64,000 nucleotides of DNA from Mercenaria mercenaria (GCF_021730395.1 NC_069366.1:69879001-69943000), one strand, 5' to 3'. Positions 37,871 through 48,056 are shown, counted from the stretch's first letter. Numbers and translations are program-made. The notes: generated by a model not told the origin, from the letters alone.

Positions 37871-38662
37871 CCAAGGGTGGGTCCAGGATTTTGTGTTTGG
37901 GGGGGGGGGGGGGCGGCAACTAGGGGGGCCCGGGGGCATGCTCCTCACAAAATTTTTGAAAATAATGGATCCTTCTGGTGCATTCTGAGGAACTTTATTA
38001 AGTATTTTAAAAAGAACAGGTTTTGTGACAAAATCAGCCTAAATAACATGCTAATTATATTCCAAGTTTTATGATTTATCAGACTTATTCTTGCGTAAGT
38101 ATCTCAGAATGGAATTTCTTAGCCTGAATGGACTTCTAAGGATTTTTTTATGGAGAGTGGTTACCAAGGGCTATTAGCATATTGTACAAATGGTAAAGAG
38201 CATTATCTTGCAAACTTTGTTGGATGTTTATTGTGCGAGCGTAGCGAGCAAGGAAAAATGCATATTTTATGTCTTTTTTTTTTTTTACAAAGAACAAAAG
38301 ACAAATTACCTATGCGAGCGTAGCGAGCGAGAAAAAATACATATTTTATATTTTTCACCCAGAACAAAAGACAAATACCTATGCAAGCGTAACGAGCGGG
38401 AAAAAATGCATATTTTGCAGTTTTTTTTTCACCCAGAACAAAAGATAAATACCTATGCGAGCGTAGCGAGCGAGAAAAAATGCATATTTTTCACTATTTT
38501 TTACCCTGAAGAAAAGATTTATACCTATGCGAGCGTAGCGAGCGGGAAACATGCATATTTTGCACTTTTTCACCCAGAACAAAAGACAAATTACCTATGC
38601 TCAGGCGATTTTAGGGGGGCGCGCGCCGGGTGCCCCCCCCCCCCCCCCGGATCCACCCTTGG
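37871..38662. mobile_element. MITE with G/C homopolymer ends and internal tandem array
   Basis: Left end CCAAGGGTGGGTCCAGGATT leads to a G-run at 37898-37912. The right end mirrors it with a C-run and GGATCCACCCTTGG. A 3-bp duplication CTA flanks it (37868-37870 and 38663-38665), as used by PIF/Harbinger-type and some other DNA transposons. The interior carries the array at 38228-38600. No transposase. Confidence 0.8.
38228..38600. repeat. Tandem array with GCGAGCGTAGCGAGC core
   Basis: About six units of roughly 60-75 bp: TGCGAGCGTAGCGAGCGRGA, AAAAATGCATATTTT, a T-run, then CACCCAGAACAAAAGACAAA. The 169-codon plus-strand frame (38190-38699) runs through this array and has repeated YLCERSE/CKRNERE blocks. 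It is a repeat artefact. Confidence 0.9.
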
Positions 38663-38699
38663 CTACGGTCATTTTGTCCAACCCCCCATCTTGTTCTGA

Positions 38700-40560
38700 G
38701 TCTCAACAATTTCGGTATCTGAACAGCACACCAGTTGTTCAGCCATCTTCAGATAGCAAATGATGCTCCTCTCCTATGCCATCGACACGAACTATTTCGC
38801 AGAACATTCTTAAACACTGTGCATATTAGTATCATATAACAAGAAATGTCTTTAAAAAGACAAACGGCGTAGAGGTAATAATGTTTGGCGCATGAACAAT
38901 TCAGAATTAAACAGGATGTACAGACAGAAAAGATTTGGATATGCATTATTCATTTGCAAATATTTCAACTAAGCTGCAAATTTAAATGATCAAGAGGTAT
39001 CCTTTCAGTGATAGAAGGTCAAAATAATTTGATGTATTGGGCTCTGAAATAAGTTCTTGTTGGCTCAGAATCCTCCATAAGTAACCCTATAGCACAACAT
39101 GTCGACCAGCGTACAATTAGTTGGACTGAAAAGGCTAAAGCAGTTGACATGAAAATAAAACCCTAGCTTTTAAATCACTAGTAGTGACCCCTATAACTCT
39201 AATTACTTGATTAATACCTTCAATAAATGTTGAAATCTTTTTTATTTGGGTAAAGTAATAGGTAAATACTTACATAATATATGATGGAATAGTGATTTTT
39301 AAATTTAATTTGCACATTGTTGTTGTTTGCATTGTCATTATTTTCATGAAATTTAAAAATTTTCAGCTGACCTACTGGCCTCCATTGGTGTTGTTTTTGT
39401 CTGCACTTGCCAGAGCGAGGCTCCAGTAGGGGAAATACCCCTGGTGTCAAATTATGTAGGGAATAACTCAGTTTCGTGAAATAATAACAAAGAACTGTTA
39501 AATTTTCTGCTTTATTTTCACGAAGAACATGAATTTGCCGTGCGTGCGAAACCGCGTACAGTGCGAAACCGGGTACATTGACTCTACAGTTACAACCAGC
39601 CACAACTCATTCATCCATAAGCGAGGTACGCAACGGGGGAAAAAGTTTACTTTCGATTGCTCTAGCGGTGATAAATTACTAAAAACTTTAAATTAGAATA
39701 TATCATTTTAGTTTAGGGAAACAAAACTACTAAATATGTTCCATTTAATATGTGCCTTCTGATAATAAATGTCATTTAAGACTTAATAAATGGTTTATCT
39801 TCTCAGCGCGCATCTGTTCCTTGTCCCGATTACTACAGAATCTAGGTCAAAACCCATGTTATTCAGCTAACGCCGAAAAATACGACAGAGCAATTTATAA
39901 TTAAAAAAACGCGCTACTAGATTTACCCATATGATATTACGGTGGGTTTGATGATGCCTCAAACAGCTTTTCGATGACAGGCTATCAATATGTATAGCCA
40001 AATCTGTATTAAAACTGAGGTATTGAGATAATCAGTAAAACATTTGCACTATCAAAGCAATCTAACATCTCAGTGTGTTTAAATAGAAATAAGACTTGAC
40101 TGTTACATATACTTGTATGGCCATCTCGATTGAACGAAACAGTGCTGTTAGTTTAAGTGTCGGCGATAGCTGGATAAGTCCAAATGGTTACCAAACTGAG
40201 TTTACTTCAGCATAAACCAAATGACACAAATAACACGTATTAACAAATATAAATACATGTTGAATGAAAATATATGACGGGTTTGTGTAGAAATATATGA
40301 TTGTTCACGTCACCTAGCTTGCAGTGTCATAATAGTTGTGAAGCTGTCAGAATTGAAGTAGATTTTTATTCTTATGCGGAATGGTGATAATAAGTGCTGT
40401 GATTTTAAGGGAATCATTTGATTTATCTTGAATATTAGATTACGAATTACAAGTAGCTTGCATATCGGAAATTAGAAAACACAACCCCTGATTTTTCAAG
40501 TGGAAGAATTATAACCTTCATGAATTAATGTTAACTTTCATTTGTATTTGTAATGGTTGA
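38700..40560. other. Mostly non-coding stretch left of the beta-lactamase-fold gene
   Basis: It contains one longer unassigned frame (39220-39603, minus) and otherwise AT-rich sequence. No exon, SINE or TIR was recognised. It includes the presumed 3' UTR of the gene to its right. Confidence 0.4.
39220..39603 (-). CDS. Unrecognised 127-codon open frame
   Basis: It starts MAGCNCRVNVPGFALYAVSH. The middle is GC-richer (LEPRSGKCRQKQHQWRP) and the last 45 codons are AT-driven and Asn/Tyr-rich, ending YPNKKDFNIY, which looks like read-through into non-coding DNA. I see no signal peptide, domain or family motif, and no splice-bounded partner exon. It may be a chance frame or the first exon of something unrelated. 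Low confidence as a gene. Confidence 0.15.
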   Translation of the reverse strand: MAGCNCRVNVPGFALYAVSHARQIHVLRENKAENLTVLCYYFTKLSYSLHNLTPGVFPLLEPRSGKCRQKQHQWRPVGQLKIFKFHENNDNANNNNVQIKFKNHYSIIYYVSIYLLLYPNKKDFNIY

Positions 40561-40562
40561 GC

Positions 40563-40568
40563 TTTATT
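40563..40568 (-). promoter_or_regulatory. Candidate polyadenylation signal
   Basis: AATAAA on the minus strand, about 150 nt beyond the stop codon of the beta-lactamase-fold gene. It is the first canonical hexamer I found downstream. Confidence 0.5.
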
Positions 40569-40718
40569 TTTCAAAATTGTACGATATATAATTTTGTTTC
40601 TAATTATGAAATAGCTGCTGATGATTGAAAATATTTCAAAAAGAGGGGCTAAATTCATACAAAGCTATCAAACGTTCACTAAATAATCAATCCCACAAAA
40701 CTTGAATTAGAACTCCTC

Positions 40719-42017
40719 TTAAGTTAATCCTTCTTGTTCAATATAATTATCTAAGCACTTATATAGTTCGTTTTCTAGGTCCACGTATCTGGGATCATCT
40801 CCCATTCCATACATTGAAATATAGTTAGTGAGGTATGCGATACCGAGACGGTTTGAAAGGTCAGCCATGGCAACTTGGCCGCCGTAGCCAGTGTGTCCAA
40901 ACATTAGCTCCCCTTTTGGGTTGTTTTTGAAGCCTGTTCCAGGTCCAAACCTTGTCTCTATACCTAAGGAAGCGTCTAATCCTGACACCAGGGGTGTTGT
41001 CATTACCTTAATAGCGTCTTCAGATAACAAACGATGCTTTCCTTCCATGCCACCATTACTTAAAATACCGTATACTTTGGCGAATCCACGCGCCGTACCA
41101 GTGCCATGGCAACAAGATAATGTTATTTCCCGATAATAAGGATTATTTTCAACAAAAAATCCTTTGGAAAACTCTGTCACTGAACTCACAGCTCGTGCCA
41201 TTATAGAATTTGGAAATAAAATCCACCTCATCATAACAGACGCAATTTTAAAGTCAGTTAAGGATTTTAAGAGAGCTTTCCAGCTAGGATCTTCGTATAA
41301 TCGAGCAACGCGATAGTATTTGTCTCTTGGCGTGTTCATGAACAAGTCTATTTCAAAAGGTCCAGCAATGTCGTCTTGGAATATCTTTTGAGTGTTTCTT
41401 TCTTTCGGGTCTGCCTTTCTGATGAGAGTATCAACATAAGGTCCATACGTTATTGAATGATATCCATGTAATGAACCGACTGGCCATATAGGTCTCTGAG
41501 AGCACAAACTTTCCTCAACTTTTTCAGGATTATCTCTGATATCAAGAAGATTTATCGGCTTATCAAGAACTGCTAAACCTGCTTGATGACTAAGTAGCAT
41601 TTCAACAGTAATATTTTCTTTGTCATTTTGAGCGAACTCTGGCCAGTAGTCAGAAACAAGGCTCTTGTAATTGATAAAACCCTTTTCAGCCATTCTTGCA
41701 ATAACTACAGCGGCGATACCTTTCGTGTTTAAATATCCAATTGTCATGGTATCATTTTGCCATGGACGCTGGGCTTCCTCGTCAGCATAACCTCCCCATA
41801 TGTCCAGTACCAAGCGTCCTTTGTGATATACCGCCAGTGCCCCACCGCGTTCTTTTCCACTTTTCAAATTGGCCTTGAATTTGTCAGCTACACTCTGAAA
41901 AGCTGGATGATAATATCCATCAAAAACAACTGGAAGCGTAGGTTCCAAGAATGATTTTAAACATGGTAAAGGTAAAAGAAAACCGCAAAGTATAGCACTC
42001 CGTTTTATAAACGCCAT
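40719..42017 (-). CDS. Intronless beta-lactamase/esterase-fold protein, nucleophile Ser replaced by Leu
   Basis: A complete single-exon frame for a serine beta-lactamase-like protein (class C/EstB/LACTB-type fold). The longest frame starts at 42047, but the eleventh codon, ATG at 42017 in perfect ACCATGG context, is the better start, giving 432 residues. That start gives a basic, hydrophobic N-terminus (MAFIKRSAILCGFLLPLPCL) suggesting a signal anchor or targeting peptide. In longest-frame numbering, the SxxK motif position reads L106-N-T-K109 instead of S-x-x-K; the surrounding TKGIAAVV and LLSHQAG fit the family. The second motif is Y196-H-S within GYHSITYG, and the third is H385-T-G within FGHTGYGGQVAMAD. 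Lys, Tyr and HTG are kept, but TTA (Leu) stands where a Ser codon such as TCA is expected. It is probably a catalytically dead paralogue. Intronless structure suggests a retrocopy; an NRF-1 site lies upstream. Confidence 0.9.
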   Translation of the reverse strand: MAFIKRSAILCGFLLPLPCLKSFLEPTLPVVFDGYYHPAFQSVADKFKANLKSGKERGGALAVYHKGRLVLDIWGGYADEEAQRPWQNDTMTIGYLNTKGIAAVVIARMAEKGFINYKSLVSDYWPEFAQNDKENITVEMLLSHQAGLAVLDKPINLLDIRDNPEKVEESLCSQRPIWPVGSLHGYHSITYGPYVDTLIRKADPKERNTQKIFQDDIAGPFEIDLFMNTPRDKYYRVARLYEDPSWKALLKSLTDFKIASVMMRWILFPNSIMARAVSSVTEFSKGFFVENNPYYREITLSCCHGTGTARGFAKVYGILSNGGMEGKHRLLSEDAIKVMTTPLVSGLDASLGIETRFGPGTGFKNNPKGELMFGHTGYGGQVAMADLSNRLGIAYLTNYISMYGMGDDPRYVDLENELYKCLDNYIEQEGLT

Positions 42018-42341
42018 GGTTATAATATTAAAAACAAATGAATGCACTTCGTTCGTTATCTCTTATTGCACGGCCCATCAGGGCCGGGCATATAGAGGTG
42101 GTTTTAGAATGTGCAATGGGTTCGGATTTGACAATTTTTTCCCTTCGAGTCATATTTCTGTTAAATTTTCGTTTGACACCCAGAAAGTAAATATTCTAAC
42201 GTGTAATCGCAACAATAATGGAATTAATATTATTTAATTTTGTTTCTTCTGGTTTATATTTTGCAATATTTGCAGAATTTGCATTATATTGAATCGGATT
42301 TGATCAATTTCAGCCTTTCAAGTTATTCGCGCTGGGCCATT

Positions 42342-42353
42342 CGCGCATGCGCA
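42342..42353. promoter_or_regulatory. NRF-1 palindrome, candidate (bidirectional) promoter
   Basis: CGCGCATGCGCA is a perfect match to the NRF-1 consensus YGCGCAYGCGCR, in a locally GC-richer patch of AT-rich DNA, 325 bp upstream of the minus-strand start at 42017. On the plus strand a consensus donor AACAAG|GTAAGT follows at 42445/42446, about 90 bp downstream. The patch could therefore also drive a divergent spliced transcript, possibly non-coding. Confidence 0.55.
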
Positions 42354-42699
42354 GTAAAATTATGTCATTCTTGCATAAAGTGTAGTCGTCAGTGTAACGT
42401 CCTTTTCTATTAAAATATTTTGAAGTGGATTTTGTCAAGAACAAGGTAAGTTGTTACCAACAATATTGTTTTTGATAACAATGCATTTTGAGTGCCAACT
42501 CACATGCGTTGATCTAAATTTTAGAATAAACCGAACTCAGCGAGTTACCCTAAGTGATGACCTACTTACACTATCAATAGGAAACATAAATAAATAGCAT
42601 GCTTTAGAAAACTTTTTGCTTAGATACGCATTTTATTAGGTTTATACAGGTGAGTTGCAGTCAAAGTATCATTTTTTAATGTGTATAAATGTGAAGTTT

Positions 42700-43965
42700 T
42701 TAAAGACGGAATAATGTAAACAATAGACTACGTGATTTTTGGCGCGATTTTACTACACATACATGTACATATCATATGCTACTTTTGGCAGGTGGCGCTG
42801 TGTAAGGTTTTTCCAATTATGAAATGAAGCTATTTATAAACATATCCCAATGTCTGAAGGTTACGAAGTAGGCCTTGAAAAACAAAAATCAAACAACACC
42901 AAATCATAGAAAGAAAGATTTGTTTGACATGAAAATTGAGGAGTATGTAAAACATGCATATTAATTTACAAAACAAGTGTCAGTATACTGATATAAACAT
43001 TGAATTCCAGAAAATGACTGCCTATAGGGGCCCCACTTCCGGACAGTCAAACGCCTTTAAAAACTCACCATTTTCAAAAAAACTGTTACAAATGTTCGTT
43101 TTGATGCATTTGCAATAGTGTGCGAGTGGTGAAATTTCACGTAACAAGGTGGAACACTGTTTTCAGCAATTGTTTATCTTTATTTCTTTACAAATGGCAT
43201 TCATTTTCAAAGGGAAACAACTTTTTCTCGATGATTACTTAAAATAATCGGAAAAGGTTGTCTCCCTTTGGAAATGAATGTCATTTGCACTTAAAATAAT
43301 TGGAAAAAGTTGTCTCCCTTTAAAAATGAATACCATTTGTAAAGAAATAAAGATAAACAATTGCTGAAAACTGTGTTCCATCTTATTATGCGAAATTTCA
43401 CCACTCGCACGCTATTGCAAATGCATCAAAACGAACATGTGTAATTGTTCTTCGAAAATGGTGAGTTTTTATCAAGGTGGAACACATTTTTTCAGCAATT
43501 TTGTTGTATGAGTTTTGTTTTTCAAGGCCTAATTCTCAACCTGAAACAGTTACTGAAACATAAGGCATTTTAATTTATCAATTTGAGACCGCGTCAGTAC
43601 TTTTGACTCTGTGTCTTGGAGAGAATTTTCACTTGTACATTCTTCCTGATAACAAGAGGCGCGAGGCAGTATGAAGAGATAGATAGTCGAAATAATCCGA
43701 TGTATAAGCTTGTCTAAAGAGATCACAGGTCTAGGATTTTGTAGGTTCTGTAAAATTATAGATAGAAAAATCTTTGAAATCATAGATGGTCCATATATGT
43801 ACTGTACAGTATATATTTTAAAACGAAGAAATCCTAGAATAGACCATGTGGCTTATGGCGCAAATTTACTACACATGTACATATGTTACACTCGGCAGGT
43901 GGCGCTGTTCAAGGTTTTTCCAATTATTAAAGCGAACTATTTTAAACATAATCCAATGTCCTGCA
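42700..43965. repeat. Direct repeats flanking a hairpin element
   Basis: 42715-42860 and 43805-43965 are direct copies sharing GGCAGGTGGCGCTGTKYAAG, GGTTTTTCCAATTAT and CATAATCCAATGTC-type phrases at about 80%. They bracket the hairpin at 43060-43471. GGCCTTGAAAAACAAAA at 42870 is mirrored at about 43515-43530, extending the symmetry beyond the hairpin. Confidence 0.65.
43060..43471. mobile_element. 412-bp long-hairpin MITE
   Basis: Left arm AAAACTCACCATTTTC, GTTCGTTTTGATGCATTTGC, GCGAGTGGTGAAATTTCACG and GCAATTGTTTATCTTTATTT. The right arm is the reverse complement of all of these in order, at about 90%. The centre has two copies of AAAATAATYGGAAAARGTTG TCTCCCTTT. No coding capacity. Confidence 0.85.
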
Positions 43966-44277
43966 CAAGGGGGCATTTCGTCTTATTATAAGGTCCAATG
44001 ATAGTCCAGATAACGGGCGATTTGAGACCTCGTGAAAAATTTTGACTCGCTGTCTTCTGGTACATACATGTACTTCCTGATGATAAATAACAACCACAGC
44101 TTTTCTGCTAGTTTTGATTACAAGACGAAAATTGTGTTTTGGACTATTGTAAGTGTATGAATGTATTGAATGAAAATCAATGCTTTTGACATAAAATTAA
44201 AGTGATAAAGATTTATATAGGCCCTAGATTATGACACTAACACATTTTTTCAGGTTTTTCTGCATGAGTGACAGCAG

Positions 44278-44412
44278 CTATAATTGCATATTTTGTGCTA
44301 CATTGATTTGATTTATTTGAAGATGTCCCCAGTTTTTAACAACTGCCCTGTTAAAAACTGGGGATATCTTCAAATAAATCAAATAAATGTAGCACAAAAT
44401 ATGCAATTATAG
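44278..44412. repeat. Near-perfect palindrome with 60-bp arms
   Basis: CTATAATTGCATATTTTGTG, through TTTGAAGATGTCCCCAG, to TTTTTAACA is mirrored after a loop of about 11 bases (ACTGCCCTG region) by the complementary arm ending CACAAAATATGCAATTATAG, with only a few mismatches. The loop sequence recurs a second time just outside the right arm (44413-44430). Confidence 0.9.
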
Positions 44413-44431
44413 TTTTTAACAACTGCCCTGA

Positions 44432-44720
44432 TCCGCCCGCTTAGCTCAGTAGGTAAGAACGTTGATCTACGGATCTCGGGGTCGCGAGTTCGATCCTCGG
44501 GCGGGGTGTATGTTCTCCGTGACTATTTGATAAACGACATTGTGTCTGAAATCATTAGTCCCCCACCTCTGATTCATGTGGGGAAGTTGGCAGTTACTTG
44601 CGGAGAACAGGTTTGTACTGGTACAGAATCCAGGAACACTGGTTAGGTTAACTGTCCGCAGTTACATGACTGAAATACTGTTGAAAAACGGCGTTAAACC
44701 CAAAACAAACAAACAAACAA
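44432..44720 (+). mobile_element. SINE with tRNA head, intact with target duplication
   Basis: The head (44432-44508) has the A box TAGCTCAGTAGG and B box GAGTTCGATCC with an acceptor-like pair CCGCCCG/CGGGCGG. The body contains GGAAGTTGGCAGTTACTTGC, GGTTAGGTTAACTGTCCGC and ACTGTTGAAAAACGGCGTTA, and ends in CAAACAAACAAAC. A 14-bp target duplication with one mismatch (AACAACTGCCCTGA at 44418-44431, AACAACTTCCCTGA at 44721-44734) flanks it. It is a different SINE family from 10777 and 21327. Confidence 0.92.
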
Positions 44721-45176
44721 AACAACTTCCCTGACCTCCCAGTTATGATCAGAAGTTAATTGTTGAATGTTGGGAGTATTTCCGTAAATGTATATATGGA
44801 TTTATAGGGAGATTACGCAACCACTCGATGAAAATGTAATTTTAGTCCCATTCAAATACACTTAGGTGCTTTCACTTTGAAAAACAGTGTATAATTTACA
44901 ATCTGCACACTTTCCCGTCTTAAAAATCATATAGTATTTAAGATACCCTGTATGACTACAATTTAGGTATACATGTACTGTAAGGCCAAAAAAATGTTTC
45001 CAGTAACATGCTAAAGAAAAATAGGTAGGTAGCTGGTCAGTAATTTTTAAAAAAAATCTGGATTTTATTATCAAGTGGGACCTTTCGGAAACTATTTTTG
45101 TGTACAAAAATATGAATAAGGGAGTTATTCCTTTAGAGCATCAGTAACAGGGATTATAAACTAGCTATTTTTATTT

Positions 45177-45290
45177 AGGGGCCCAGACTGTCAAAAACAA
45201 ATGTTTAACATTAGGTATATGGGCATTTTCTCCAACAATTTAGGGTCCCAGCCCAAAATCTAGGAACCATGGGCTACTGGGCCCCTGCTA
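45177..45290. repeat. Short inverted repeat with GGGGCCCAG ends
   Basis: AGGGGCCCAGACTGTC at the left is mirrored by TACTGGGCCCCT at the right, about 110 bp apart. It could be a minimal MITE abutting the next element. Confidence 0.45.
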
Positions 45291-45291
45291 G

Positions 45292-45612
45292 GGGTGTAAC
45301 AATATGCTAGTCTCACGATACAATATGTATCGTGATACAGATGCAACGATACGGTACATATCGCGATACGAATTGAGTATCGTAAGTAAGCATTTATGTG
45401 ACAAAATAAAAATTAAACAATATCTATACTCTTGGAATGATACATTTCTTTAGTTACTATCTTTAACACTGATTGTATGAAAGATATCATGCAATATTTC
45501 TAGTTTTCACTTATCGTTTCTGTATTGTGAAACAGACCTATGATTCGATACCCGTATCACCAAACTGATGTATCATGATAAAATGAATTCCGATGTATCG
45601 TTACAGTTACCT
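45292..45612. mobile_element. MITE of the 'AGGGGTGTAACRATA' type
   Basis: It begins AGGGGTGTAACAATATG and is dense in TATCGTGATAC/GATACGGTA palindromic phrases. It ends GATGTATCGTTACAGTTACC, an inverted match to the start. I associate this style with hAT-type non-autonomous elements, but the target duplication is not clear. Confidence 0.55.
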
Positions 45613-45922
45613 TGAGTAAGTTGATTTTTAACATCACTGACTATGTTTAAAACATAAAAAGTGCAGTTTTTCAACTTTTTATTAAAACATATTAAATAAA
45701 AAAAACAAACTTTATTAATATTTTTGAGAGAATTTCAGCAGCTCAATAGAAAAAAAGGTGGTAAATCAGCTTATATACAGAGTTGACATGGTAGAAAACT
45801 TGAATGATTACTTATATCCCCATTGCCATTTTTTTCACATTTTCATGCTCCCTTTCAGCTTTAAAAACCGCAAATCGAACATTTATCTTAAGTGATATTG
45901 CTAGGATATTGCAGTACCACTG

Positions 45923-46020
45923 GCCAGATAGCTCAATTGGCAGAGCAACCCAAAATTAAGGAAATTACGTTTGGTAATTTGTTTTTTGGGGAGGTTCCAG
46001 GTTCGAATCCTGGTCTGGCT
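45923..46020 (+). tRNA. tRNA-like gene with expanded anticodon arm (possible intron or pseudogene)
   Basis: The acceptor arms GCCAGAT/GTCTGGC pair over 7 bp, with D arm CTCAATTGGCAGAG and T arm CCAGGTTCGAATCCTGG. Both internal promoter boxes fit (TAGCTCAATTGG, GGTTCGAATCC). The anticodon region is far longer than normal: CCCAAAA and TTTTTTGGG bracket an extra hairpin AAATTACGTTTGGTAATTT. This could be a tRNA intron or an insertion in a tRNA relic. Identity cannot be assigned safely; TAA is one reading. The total is 98 nt with no encoded CCA. No SINE body follows. Confidence 0.5.
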
Positions 46021-46199
46021 GTGCAAACTGTCACGTTGTGAAGTTAACTTTTTTCCAGTTTTTTATAGAAGATCTAAAGGTAAAATATAAAAATGCATTT
46101 TATTTACTTATACTGCTGTAATACTGTATTTACCTTGAAATAAATTTATTCCCCACTATTTTGTTTATTCTTGGGGGGCATATTTGTACTCATTGTTTT

Positions 46200-46640
46200 T
46201 TTTTTTAGCTCTTGTGATCACTCGATGTCACATTTAGCTTGTGTATGCGATAGAGGCTTTATTTTTCAACTGATCTTCATGAAATTTTGTCAGAATGATT
46301 ATTTGGATGAAATCTAGGCCAAGTTCGAAAATGGTTTTTCTGGGGTCAAAAAACTAGGACACTATGTCAAATCAAAGAAAAGCCTTGTGTATGCGATAGA
46401 GGCTGTATTTTTCAATTGATCTTCATAAAATTATGTCAGAATGATTGCCTTGAAGAAATCTAGGTCGAGTTTGAATATGGGTCATCTGGGGCCAAAATGT
46501 AGGTCATAGGTCAAATCAAAGAAAAACCTTGTGTATGCGATAGAGACATTATTTTTCAATTGATCTTCATCAAATTTTATCAGAATTATTGCCTTGATAA
46601 AATCTAGGTCAAGTTTGAATATGGGTCAAACACTTTGTTT
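46200..46640 (+). repeat. Tandem repeat of about 135 bp ('CTTGTGTATGCGATAGAG')
   Basis: Three to four diverged units each hold CTTGTGTATGCGATAGAG, TTTTTCAATTGATCTTCATV, TCAGAATGATTGCCTTGA and AGGTCAAATCAAAGAAAA. Preceded by a T-run and TTAGCTCTTGTGATCAC, followed by GGGCCGTGCGACCATCTATT and TGCTGCATCTTGCAGCA. I recognise it as a common bivalve repeat. Confidence 0.8.
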
Positions 46641-48056
46641 TTTTGGGCCGTGCGACCATCTATTTGCTGCATCTTGCAGCAATTTTTTACTTGTGGTATA
46701 TATACACAGAGATAAGGGCACACAGATAGTTGTTGTAATAGGCCAAGTACATTTAAAGTACTTTTCATTTTAATACGCACATTAAGTAAAAAAAATTATT
46801 GCGGATTAGATCTACTGAGATTTACGTTTAGATAATTAAATTTCGAGATAATTTCTTTGCAAAAAATATTTTCTATCTTGCGTGTATTAAAATAATAACC
46901 AATTAGTAGTTTTCGTGAGCACAATTGTAAAACTAGACAAGAAGACCCCCTCTATAAATAAAGCCTTTCAAACAACTTGAAATCTTACATTTTGTTTTGT
47001 AATATCAGCTTTTTACGTTGAATTAGTTCGACATATTTAATCTAGGTCAAACCTAGGTCAACGATAACATAACATTAAGGTTGAAAATTAATGATAAGTT
47101 ATACAGGTGTATGATATCAGCTTGGGCTTACGATTTGTTACGGTTGAGACCGAACGGAATATTGCCGTTAAAAAATAAATTTAAAGACTGATTGCTTAAT
47201 ATTCAAATATTAGCTCAGAGTAAAGCAGCAACTGAATGCGCCGCTGCGAAATCTTTGTGAAAAACAGCGAACAACGTACTGTATTCCTGATTTCAGTATA
47301 TTTTTCGCCATTATGCGATAACTGTAAAACGAGGTCTACATAAAACACCTGTCAAACGAAAACGCACGGAACATGCATAGAACGAATCAAAATACAGCTT
47401 TAATACGTGCAAATGAATTTGATTATAAAATGTTACCAGCCGGATAACCACGATCTATTATGTTTAAACAGTTGTTTACCACTCATTAAGTTTGGTCGTA
47501 TTGTTGTTGTTTTTTTTTTGTAGTCTATAACGAATTAATTAATATCACATAAAAGGAATGATATTGATTAAAATGCCGTTTGCTAAAAACATTTTCTTAC
47601 ACGATTTTTGATAAAATGTTTAATTAGCCGAAGTTCAAAGAGATGTAAAAAGAACTATATTTGCTTACCTTACCGTAAAACGCGATGGAAGACTGAATAA
47701 TATGACAATACTGACCCAAAAAACTTTACTTAAAACAAAAGAAAAACATCCATAAAACGTAATGGAATGAGGTAGAACAACGGTGACAATAACTAGATCG
47801 TGGTGTGAGATTTTTTTAAAAAATCAAACTTTTACTATATTCACATGTTGCATATTAGATGTGGCAACAATGTATTTTTCCATCAAATGTGGTTGAAAAT
47901 TGTTGGTTTACGAATAAATTTAAAATAAAAGCATTCGTCTATGATTTTTGATAAAGGTTCCCTGGTGAATAAAAGAACAGGATTCCGTTCAGCAAGCACC
48001 ATACAAACATCACGTGACAGTGAGAGAAACTAACACCAAACATGGCGGAATCGTCA

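Noticed and set aside
38190-38699. 169-codon plus-strand open frame
   Set aside because: It runs through a tandem array (GCGAGCGTAGCGAGC core) and the C homopolymer of a MITE. The protein is repeat-derived.
44862-45107. 81-codon minus-strand frame
   Set aside because: AT-rich sequence without motif or homologous copy; chance frame.
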